In this document: piece after piece, positions 1-5,743 of the stretch
How the letters are laid out: every line of letters starts with the position of its first letter
Position numbering within the stretch: position 1 is the stretch's first letter
Source of the DNA: an uncultured Alphaproteobacteria bacterium
Lineage (GTDB): Bacteria > Pseudomonadota > Alphaproteobacteria > UBA7985 > CAJQQZ01
DNA: 6,724 bases
NCBI GenBank assembly: GCA_905480445.1
Contig: CAJQQJ010000003.1
Span: 1 to 6,724 of the forward strand
Direction of reading: 5' to 3'
Notes under the pieces: model-generated
Told to the model about the DNA's origin: nothing
The model's input: the letters and a program-made list of their open reading frames with translations, nothing else
The model's database searches: none
Made by a program: the position numbers and the translations under genes

Positions 1-67
1 GACGGAAAACTATTCCTCAGAAAAACAAAATAACCAAAATATCACCAATTCCGGACCATCCCGGATC

Positions 68-140
68 GGCCGCTGACTAAACCTAAATAGCCTCTGTCCC
101 CATATGCTATTAATACAAATCCGTCAGCGGCCTCTTTTTT
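68..140 (+). terminator. Large-loop terminator-like hairpin with nested stem; possible 3' end of a small RNA
   Basis: A perfect 10-bp inverted repeat, GGCCGCTGAC at 68-77 and GTCAGCGGCC at 123-132, is followed directly by TCTTTTTT (133-140), the layout of an intrinsic terminator on the + strand. The opposite strand has no T-run beyond the stem, so the direction is clear. The 45-base loop is far larger than usual, but contains a second 6-bp stem (AATAGC 86-91 with GCTATT 106-111) that would shorten it. A 5-bp hairpin lies just upstream (TCCGG 50-54, CCGGA 61-65). It could end an upstream gene cut off by the window, end a small RNA, or act as a leader attenuator for the methyltransferase gene at 208. 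No promoter is visible to decide between these. Confidence 0.6.
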
Positions 141-207
141 AAACAATGACATTCAGCTAAATCACCACAAGCAGTAAATTGCGTTAAGCTTTTAGGTTTG
201 GGACAGA
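141..207 (+). other. Leader region of the rsmJ-like gene; no convincing promoter or strong Shine-Dalgarno
   Basis: This is the spacer between the T-run of the upstream hairpin and the ATG at 208. An ATGACA at 146-151 resembles a -35 box, but no good -10 lies 16-18 bases downstream, so I do not call a promoter. The region before the start reads TTTAGGTTTGGGACAGA (191-207), with only a weak AGG 11 bases from the ATG. Two parts of it are complementary to the loop of the preceding hairpin: 191-199 to 79-87, and 200-207 to 93-100. Base pairing could therefore hide the start site, but this is inference from sequence alone. Confidence 0.35.
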
Positions 208-807
208 ATGACGAACGAGCAGCTTAGATGTGACTTTGTCGGCGGATCCGTCGGGCATCGACTGAAATTTGGCGGTGGTCGAGGTCAGGCATTGCCTAAA
301 GCCGCCGGTTTCACGAAAGGTCGGACGCCAACAATTATTGATGCAACGGCTGGCTTAGGAAGAGATGCATTTTTGCTGGCCTCTTTGGGGGCGCAAGTCA
401 CGCTCATTGAGCGTTCGGTTGAAATGCATAAGATTTTGAAAGCTGGTTTGGAAAAAGCCAGCCTAGAGGGATCGCCATACAGTGAAATTGTTGAGCGGAT
501 GAAACTGGTGCTCGGAGATGCAAAGGAACTTCTAGCGGATCTTTCAGCAGAAGTTGTTTTGGTTGACCCGATGCATCCAGACCGCGGGAACTCTGCTCTC
601 GTAAAAAAGGAAATGCGCCAGATCCGAACTTTGGTTGGCCCAGACCCCGATGCAGAGGAGCTCATGCTGATTGCCTTGAGACGTGCCACGAAAAGGGTGG
701 TTCTAAAATGGCCAGTTAAGGCAGCGCCGCTACCAGGGCTTCCCTCTGCTTCGCATCAGATTATTGGCAAATCGACCCGCTACGACGTATTCATGATCCA
801 TGAGTGA
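208..807 (+). CDS. rsmJ: RsmJ-like 16S rRNA (guanine-N2) methyltransferase, short N-terminus
   Basis: This 199-residue class I SAM-dependent methyltransferase resembles RsmJ (YhiQ), which makes m2G1516 in 16S rRNA of E. coli. Blocks typical of that family appear in order: DFVGG (9-13), HRLKFGGGRGQ (17-27), the SAM-binding loop DATAGLGRDAF (45-55), an acidic ribose-binding Glu in LIER (68), the catalytic-type motif DPMHP (120-124), SALVKKEMR (129-137), LVGPDPDAEEL (142-152) and ATKRVVLKWP (160-169). From memory, the E. coli protein is about 250 residues, with some 50 extra at the N-terminus that are absent here. An in-frame TAG at 193-195 rules out a longer form, so ATG 208 is the only reasonable start. 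Motif IV reads DPMHP where I recall DPMFP in E. coli. The last 8 bp overlap the next methyltransferase gene. Family assignment is strong; the exact target base is inferred. Confidence 0.85.
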   Translation: MTNEQLRCDFVGGSVGHRLKFGGGRGQALPKAAGFTKGRTPTIIDATAGLGRDAFLLASLGAQVTLIERSVEMHKILKAGLEKASLEGSPYSEIVERMKLVLGDAKELLADLSAEVVLVDPMHPDRGNSALVKKEMRQIRTLVGPDPDAEELMLIALRRATKRVVLKWPVKAAPLPGLPSASHQIIGKSTRYDVFMIHE

Positions 808-1483
808 AAAACCTAACAAAGAACAACTCTTCAAAGCAGTCGGGGCTCAGCTCCAACACCCAAAAGGTGAAATGGGTCGCAGTGTTGCCGGCAAAATGAA
901 TCTAACCAACCAGGCGATGACGAGGGCCGCATACGAGATGCTCTCAGCGAAGCCTGGTGAAACCTTGCTAGAAATCGGTTTCGGCAACGGCCAATTGATG
1001 CCTGAGCTGCTTGATCAAATCACACAAGATGGCCAGCTGTTTGGCGCAGACATTTCAGCTGATATGATTTCAGAAGCTGCTGAGTTTCTAGGTAGGGCTG
1101 GTTACGCAAGCAATTTTGAACTTTATCAAACCAATTCAACGAGTTTACCAATTGCAAACGACGACTTGGATGGGGTTGTTGCAATCAATGTCGTCTACTT
1201 TTGGCAAGACGCGGTTGACCATTTACGCGAAATCCGCCGGGTGCTGAAAGCTAAAGGACGTTTAGTGATCGCTGTTCGAGGTCTTGCCTACATGCAAGCC
1301 ATGCCCTTTGGTAAAGATGGTTTTGTTCTGCGAGAAGACCAGGAATACCGAGCGATGTTTCAAGAGGCAGGATTTCAATTGCTGGAAGAGGCACGTTTTG
1401 TCGACGAACAGTTGGGTGAGATCAAAGTTAACGTTCCTGCTGAAGTTATTCTTTTCTTGGCTCAACCAAAAATAGATTTTTAG
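800..1483 (+). CDS. Class I SAM-dependent methyltransferase (Methyltransf_11 type), substrate unknown
   Basis: This 227-residue protein has a Rossmann-fold methyltransferase core. Motif I is LLEIGFGNGQL (56-66), the acidic residue that binds the SAM ribose is in GADIS (D84), the motif II-III region runs LPIANDDLDGVVAINVVYFW (116-135), and EIRRVLKAKGRLVIAVR (144-160) is the usual strand 5 region of Methyltransf_11 enzymes. The N-terminal stretch HPKGEMGRSVAGKMNLTNQAM (20-40) resembles a motif of an uncharacterised small-methyltransferase family. There is no signal peptide or membrane segment, so it should be cytoplasmic. Its ATG lies inside the end of the rsmJ-like gene (8-bp overlap) with no clear Shine-Dalgarno, suggesting translational coupling. 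Nothing in the sequence identifies the acceptor; a small molecule or lipid is as likely as RNA or protein. Confidence 0.88.
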   Translation: MSEKPNKEQLFKAVGAQLQHPKGEMGRSVAGKMNLTNQAMTRAAYEMLSAKPGETLLEIGFGNGQLMPELLDQITQDGQLFGADISADMISEAAEFLGRAGYASNFELYQTNSTSLPIANDDLDGVVAINVVYFWQDAVDHLREIRRVLKAKGRLVIAVRGLAYMQAMPFGKDGFVLREDQEYRAMFQEAGFQLLEEARFVDEQLGEIKVNVPAEVILFLAQPKIDF

Positions 1484-1525
1484 ACAGCGAATTACCCGTC
1501 ACAATTTTTACTTTTTACGGCCAAA

Positions 1526-1723
1526 TTGCGAACAAATTGGATTCGTACAAAAGTGCCTGAGCGCAAGGGAGCACAATAGATTGCTTCCAACAAAAATCGA
1601 AATATTGGACCATTAGAGCTAACCCTTCGAGAAAAAGCACGTTGCTTTCCTGGGTTGGAAGAAGCTGGGCTACAACGGCTCTGCTTCAAGGGAGGGAGCT
1701 ATCCGGTTCAATGGCTTCCTCCC
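1526..1723 (+). other. Chain of hairpins between convergent genes; candidate structured 3' UTR or small RNA
   Basis: The 254-bp space between the two convergent transcription units has no supportable gene. As + strand RNA it can form five stems. They are 1526-1532 with 1542-1550 (7 bp, 2-base bulge), 1553-1558 with 1568-1574 (6 bp, one bulge), 1619-1625 with 1652-1658 enclosing AAAGCA/TGCTTT (1634-1639, 1643-1648), 1661-1670 with 1678-1687 (5+4 bp around one mismatch), and 1690-1702 with 1711-1723 (13 bp). The last three are separated by only two bases each. Four of the five contain pairs that are G-U on the + strand but A-C mismatches on the minus strand, which points to a + strand RNA. Weak hairpins arise by chance, so only the last stem is individually convincing. 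Confidence 0.35.
1690..1723 (+). terminator. Strong hairpin without a T-run between convergent genes; possible terminator
   Basis: GGGAGGGAGCTAT (1690-1702) pairs with ATGGCTTCCTCCC (1711-1723) around an 8-base loop: 13 pairs including two G-U wobbles as + strand RNA. The stem starts 14 bases beyond the matB stop codon on the opposite strand and 206 bases beyond the stop of the + strand methyltransferase. Neither strand has a proper T-run after it; the + strand has only a loose CTTTCATT at 1731-1738. On the minus strand the two wobbles become A-C mismatches, so the structure fits the + transcript better. It may stop transcription weakly or protect the 3' end of an mRNA. Confidence 0.5.
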
Positions 1724-1737
1724 ATCCTGGCTTTCAT

Positions 1738-3273
1738 TCAGCTAAAAGCTTCTTTGTATTGATCCCGCATGATGTTCTTCTGAACTTTGCCCATTGTATT
1801 CCGGGGTAATTGGTCGATGATGTAGATCCTTTTGGGAACTTTGAACGATGCCAAATCCTTTTTAGCATGAGCCATAACATCAGCTTCTGTGAAGGAGCCT
1901 TTTGAATTTGGTAGAGGCACGACAACAGCGGCAACGCCTTCCCCGAAGTCTGGATGGGGCAGACCTATGACCGCTGTCTCCAAGACACCCTCCATATCGT
2001 CAAGGCAGAGCTCTATTTCCTTAGGATAGACATTGTAGCCACCGGAAATGATGAGATCTTTGCCGCGACCAACGATTGAAATACGACCCTTGTCGTCAGA
2101 CGTCGCCATGTCACCAGTGATAAAGTAGCCGTCAGGGCGAAACTCTTCGGCAGTTTTCTCAGGCATTTCCCAATAGCCAAGGAACACATTGGGTCCGGTT
2201 ATCTCAAGAATTCCGACTTCACAATGGGGCAGTTCGTTGCCCTGGGTGTCCGCGACGCGAACACTAACATCCGGCAAGGCAAAGCCAACAGTACCAGGGA
2301 TGCGGTCGCCCTCATAAGGGTTAGAAGTGATCATGCCGGCTTCAGTCATGCCGTAACGTTCTAAGATCCTATGCCCGGTCTTTTTTGTAAACTGAGCATG
2401 TGTTTCCTCAAGCATAGGCGCAGAGCCAGAAATGAAGAGCCGCATAGAGGCGGTTTGCTCGGCTGTCAATCTGTCTTCTGCCATTAGCCTAGTGTAAAAA
2501 GTTGGCACACCCATCATCACGGTTGAGCGGGCCATCAAGTCTAGAACTTCATTGGGATCGAACTTGTTGAGGAAATGACAAGAGGCCCCGGCGATCAACA
2601 TTGTGTTAAGTGCCACGAAGAGCCCATGGACATGAAAGACAGGAAGGGCATGGATCAAGTGGTCATCGTTGCTCCAATGCCAGATGTCATGAAGCGCTTG
2701 TGCATTTGTCGACAGATTGGCGTGTGAAATCATAGCGCCTTTAGAACGACCAGTTGTTCCCGACGTGTAGAGAATACAAGCGAGATCATCGTTTGTTAAA
2801 ACTTCAGTTTCAAAGGATGTCGGTTGAGCGAGCATAGCTTCAGGCAACGAGCCGACATCATGACTGTCTTCGTTGACTGTCAAAGTCAGAATTTCAGGCT
2901 TGGGTTCAAATTCTATAACTGAAGCAATGCCGTCGGCTCTGTCAGGAACACAAACAATCACTGCTGGTTGAGCATTGTCAAAAAAGTAAGCCAGTTCTTT
3001 GTCTGTGTAGGCGGTGTTAAGTGGCAGAAAGGCCGCGCCAGCACGCAGGCAACCAAGGTAAAGGAAAACCGATGTTGGACATTTTCCGGTTTGCATTGCG
3101 ACCCGGTCGCCCTTTTTTACGCCCTTGTTCTTTAAGAGATTGGCGACTTGCGCAGCCTTTTGATCCAACTCTTCGTAGGAGCAGGTAGAGCCATCCGGCA
3201 GGTAAAGGCAAACCTTAGAACGGTCCTTAGGAAAGTTCTTTTCCAAAACAGCATAGAGATTTTGGTTCGTCAT
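1738..3273 (-). CDS. matB: Malonyl-CoA synthetase (MatB-type AMP-binding acyl-CoA ligase)
   Basis: This 511-residue ANL-superfamily ligase probably converts malonate, ATP and CoA to malonyl-CoA, AMP and PPi in the cytoplasm. The core motifs are intact: P-loop YTSGTTGRSKG (169-179), HVHGL (214-218), GVPTFYTRL (255-263), SGSAPM (282-287), ERYGMTEAGM (305-314), YFITGD (383-388), the hinge region GRGKDLIISGGYNVYP (402-417) and the C-terminal catalytic lysine in PRNTMGKVQK (K496). The segment ERYGMTEAGMITSNPYEGDR followed by GTVGFALPDV is typical of MatB and human ACSF3 rather than of general fatty-acid or acetate ligases; methylmalonate is a possible alternative substrate. Length fits the family (about 500). 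It is the last gene of the minus-strand operon, 9 bp after hemH, with a good AGGA ribosome site. No malonate decarboxylase or MatC-type carrier is present in the window. Confidence 0.88.
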   Translation of the reverse strand: MTNQNLYAVLEKNFPKDRSKVCLYLPDGSTCSYEELDQKAAQVANLLKNKGVKKGDRVAMQTGKCPTSVFLYLGCLRAGAAFLPLNTAYTDKELAYFFDNAQPAVIVCVPDRADGIASVIEFEPKPEILTLTVNEDSHDVGSLPEAMLAQPTSFETEVLTNDDLACILYTSGTTGRSKGAMISHANLSTNAQALHDIWHWSNDDHLIHALPVFHVHGLFVALNTMLIAGASCHFLNKFDPNEVLDLMARSTVMMGVPTFYTRLMAEDRLTAEQTASMRLFISGSAPMLEETHAQFTKKTGHRILERYGMTEAGMITSNPYEGDRIPGTVGFALPDVSVRVADTQGNELPHCEVGILEITGPNVFLGYWEMPEKTAEEFRPDGYFITGDMATSDDKGRISIVGRGKDLIISGGYNVYPKEIELCLDDMEGVLETAVIGLPHPDFGEGVAAVVVPLPNSKGSFTEADVMAHAKKDLASFKVPKRIYIIDQLPRNTMGKVQKNIMRDQYKEAFS

Positions 3274-3280
3274 AAGTTTT

Positions 3281-3284
3281 TCCT
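3281..3284 (-). promoter_or_regulatory. Ribosome binding site of matB overlapping the hemH stop codon
   Basis: On the minus strand the sequence reads TTTAGGAAAAACTTATG. AGGA sits 7 bases before the matB ATG and shares two bases with the hemH TAG stop. This supports ATG 3273 as the start and suggests that a ribosome ending hemH can re-initiate on matB. Confidence 0.65.
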
Positions 3285-4311
3285 AAAGCCAGCCTTGGAG
3301 TTCTCTCAAGGCCAAGTTTTCCAATAGGTTGATGTGATCTGTACTGTCATTGAGGCAAGGGATATAAGAAAAATTCTTGCCACCGTTTTCAATGAAAACA
3401 TCACGCACTTCTTGATTAATTTCTTCAAGCGTCTCGACGCAGTCGGCCGAAAACCCTGGAGCGACGATAGCGATGTTCTTGACGCCGTCTTTGGCTAAGG
3501 CTTCAACTGTCTTATCGGTATAGGGTTGCAGCCATTCTTTTGGTCCAAACCGTGATTGGAATGTAAGTTGGAGTTTTGAGTGATCCCAACGCAGGTACTC
3601 GCGAACCAACCTCGAAGTCTTTGCACACTGACAATGGTAAGGATCGCCTTTTTCCAGATACTCCTTAGGGAGCCCATGAAAAGACGTTAAAACGACGTCC
3701 GGCTCCCAATCCAAAGTTTGGATATGAGATCGAATAGAATCACCGATAGCAGCAATGTAGCTGGGGTCTTCAAAGTAGGCCGGTATTGTTCGTACAGAAG
3801 CCTGCCACCGTTCTTCCATCAATTGACGGTAAGCCTGGTCGCATGCGGTTGCGGTTGTTGCAGCGGAATACTGTGGGTAAAGCGGGAAGAGCACGATTTT
3901 CGTGCAGCCCAATTCGTGCAGTTCTCTGATTTTCGACTTCGTCGACGGGTTGCCGTACCGCATAGCCCAATCAACGATAAGATTGGGATACTTTACTTTG
4001 ATTTGTGCCGCCAAAGCTTCACACTGTGACCTTGTCACCGTACGAAGAGGGGACTCGTTCTTCTCTTTATTCCAGATCGCTTTGTAAGCTTCGCCAGACT
4101 TCTTCGGTCTAAAAGTTAGGATCGGGCCTTGCAGGATCAGTTGCCAAAGCCAAGGGTTTAGCTCAATAATACGGCGGTCACTCAAAAACTCACTTAAGTA
4201 ACGGCGCATCGACCAATAGTCTGTGGCGTCAGGTGTGCCGAGATTTAGTAAAAGAAGCGCAACTTTTTCCTCTTTGACGGGAGGATGGTTACCGGGTCTG
4301 TGTGAATTCAT
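3283..4311 (-). CDS. hemH: Ferrochelatase (protoporphyrin IX iron chelatase)
   Basis: HemH inserts Fe2+ into protoporphyrin IX, the last step of protohaem synthesis. The 342-residue length is normal. Recognisable blocks are VALLLLNLGTPDA (17-29), the RRYLSEFLSDRRI region (36-48), SPLRTVTRSQ (87-96), RYGNPST (118-124), LFPLYPQYSAATT (141-153), the catalytic histidine in TSFHGLP (H212), KGDPYHCQC (221-229), FQSRFGPKEWLQPYT (251-265) and PGFSADCVETLEEI (285-298), whose E293 matches the second conserved active-site acid. There is no signal peptide or membrane anchor. It starts 2 bases after the aminopeptidase stop without a clear Shine-Dalgarno, so translation is probably coupled. Seven cysteines are present, including a CxC at 227-229. 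Some microbial ferrochelatases, including that of Caulobacter, are reported to hold a [2Fe-2S] cluster; sequence alone does not show whether this one does. No other haem gene is in the window. Confidence 0.96.
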   Translation of the reverse strand: MNSHRPGNHPPVKEEKVALLLLNLGTPDATDYWSMRRYLSEFLSDRRIIELNPWLWQLILQGPILTFRPKKSGEAYKAIWNKEKNESPLRTVTRSQCEALAAQIKVKYPNLIVDWAMRYGNPSTKSKIRELHELGCTKIVLFPLYPQYSAATTATACDQAYRQLMEERWQASVRTIPAYFEDPSYIAAIGDSIRSHIQTLDWEPDVVLTSFHGLPKEYLEKGDPYHCQCAKTSRLVREYLRWDHSKLQLTFQSRFGPKEWLQPYTDKTVEALAKDGVKNIAIVAPGFSADCVETLEEINQEVRDVFIENGGKNFSYIPCLNDSTDHINLLENLALRELQGWL

Positions 4312-4313
4312 TC

Positions 4314-5714
4314 TTATTGAGCAGCCATTTCAGAAATTAAAGCATAGAGCGCGCGGACACCCATGGCTTCACCGCCAACAGGTCGACCAGGGGTAGATTT
4401 CAAATTCCAGGCCATCAAATCAATATGAACCCAAGAAACGCCTGGCTCAACAAAGTGTTCCAAGAACAAAGCTGCCGTAATGGCACCGCCATAGCCGCCA
4501 GGCGATATGTTGTTAAGGTCGGCAAATGGTGAGCTGAGGTTTTTCTTGTAAGGTTGATGAAGCGGCATCCGCCAAAGAGGATCTTGTACGTTGTTGGACA
4601 GCTCCTGCAATTGAGCAGCGACTTTGTCATCGTTACAAAACAGGGCTGGAAGGTCTGTGCCGAGTGCGACACGCGCAGCGCCCGTCAGAGTGGCGAAATC
4701 TACGATCAAGTCTGGTTTTTCAGAGGATCCTTCCGTCAAAGCGTCGGATAGAATGAGGCGCCCTTCGGCATCGGTGTTGCCGATTTCCACTGTGAGGCCT
4801 TTGCGGGTATCGATCACATCTTGTGGACGGTAAGCATCTCCATTCACAGAGTTCTCGACCGTTGGAATCAAGACGCGCAACTGAACTTTCAGATCCATGG
4901 CCATAATCATGGAAGCCAAGCCTAAAACTTGAGCTGCTCCGCCCATGTCTTTCTTCATGGTCGACATGCCAGCGGCAGACTTGAGATTGAGGCCACCTGT
5001 GTCGAAACAAACGCCCTTACCAACCAGGGTGATCTTAGGGCCAGATTTTCCCCATGAAAAATCAACAAGGCGGGGCGCTCTTTTCTTTTGGTCGACGGCT
5101 TGACCAACGACATAGATCGCAGGGTAGTTTTCTTTGAGCAGCTCTTTCCCAACGATAGTCTTTACATCTGCGTTGTGACTCTCAGCTAGGTCTTGTGCCG
5201 CTTTGGCAAGTTCAGCTGGGCCGAGCTTGTTTGTTGGCGCGTTGATCAGATCACGGGCTAGCTGAGTTCCTTCAACTGCTGCTTTAACAAACTTTTCGTT
5301 GGCCTTTTTCGGCCAAACAAGTTGGCTGATTTTCTTTGCGGACTGCTCTGACTTGAACCGGCGATCTCGATAGTGGCCTAAGGCCCAAGAAAAACAGGCT
5401 TGATCGAACTGATCTTCGGTCCAAGATTTGGTTATGCTTTCATCTATCTCATAACTTCCTTCTGGAAGCTTGTGGGGAAGACCAGCCAGATCCCAAATGC
5501 CCAAGGTTTCTCCCACGCCCACGAGAACTTGCAGCAACTCACCTTCTTCTCCACTCAACAACAATGACTTACCAATTCCAGCCCTGAAGCCGGAGGCTGC
5601 GATCCAATTAGCTGTTTTACTGTCTTGCTCCGACGCCCATTTTTCTAAAGCTGAGGCGGTGATAGGAGTTAGAACGGCTGTCTTCTGGTTTTTCTTTGAC
5701 GCAAAAAAGTTCAT
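4314..5714 (-). CDS. Leucyl aminopeptidase family protein (peptidase M17)
   Basis: This 466-residue cytosolic metallo-aminopeptidase, which should remove N-terminal residues from peptides, has a complete M17 active site. VGKGVCFDTGGLNLK (231-245) supplies metal ligands K233 and D238 and catalytic K245. D256 lies in MKKDMGG, and the family signature NTDAEGRL (313-320) supplies D315, E317 and R319. The spacings equal those of E. coli PepA (K270, D275, K282, D293, D352, E354, R356). The N-terminal domain (about 1-150) is shorter than in PepA (503 residues) and poorly conserved, so this is a compact alphaproteobacterial-style member rather than PepA itself, and I give no gene symbol. ATG 5714 is preceded by AAGG 8 bases upstream and GGAG 3 bases upstream. 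The gene lies 29 bp after the binding-protein gene and 2 bp before hemH. Confidence 0.94.
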   Translation of the reverse strand: MNFFASKKNQKTAVLTPITASALEKWASEQDSKTANWIAASGFRAGIGKSLLLSGEEGELLQVLVGVGETLGIWDLAGLPHKLPEGSYEIDESITKSWTEDQFDQACFSWALGHYRDRRFKSEQSAKKISQLVWPKKANEKFVKAAVEGTQLARDLINAPTNKLGPAELAKAAQDLAESHNADVKTIVGKELLKENYPAIYVVGQAVDQKKRAPRLVDFSWGKSGPKITLVGKGVCFDTGGLNLKSAAGMSTMKKDMGGAAQVLGLASMIMAMDLKVQLRVLIPTVENSVNGDAYRPQDVIDTRKGLTVEIGNTDAEGRLILSDALTEGSSEKPDLIVDFATLTGAARVALGTDLPALFCNDDKVAAQLQELSNNVQDPLWRMPLHQPYKKNLSSPFADLNNISPGGYGGAITAALFLEHFVEPGVSWVHIDLMAWNLKSTPGRPVGGEAMGVRALYALISEMAAQ

Positions 5715-5743
5715 GAGCTCCGCCTTTGCTTTCTTGAGTGGGT

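Noticed and set aside
1..80. Possible C-terminal end of an upstream + strand gene
   Set aside because: All three + frames are open at the left edge and stop at 33, 76 and 80. None shows a recognisable protein ending, so no frame can be chosen.
42..152. A 36-codon minus-strand reading frame with an ATG at 152, upstream of and divergent from rsmJ
   Set aside because: It runs straight through the 68-140 inverted repeat, has no Shine-Dalgarno, and an open stretch of this length between stops is expected by chance.
146..180. Possible sigma-70 promoter with ATGACA (146-151) as -35
   Set aside because: The nearest AT-rich -10 candidate (TAAATT, 175-180) is 23 bases away, too far for a normal spacer.
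1522..1539. Short direct repeat CAAATTG (1522-1528 and 1533-1539)
   Set aside because: Seven bases in an AT-rich spacer are expected by chance, and there is no sign of an insertion-site duplication around a mobile element.
1619..1665. Resemblance of the AACCC...GGGTT hairpin to an integron attC site
   Set aside because: The ends do not match the RYYYAAC and GTTRRRY core sites, and no integrase or gene cassette is present.
1492..1689. A 65-codon minus-strand reading frame between the convergent genes
   Set aside because: Its composition is basic and low in structure, it has no recognisable motif or ribosome site, and it overlaps the hairpin region. It is likely a chance frame.
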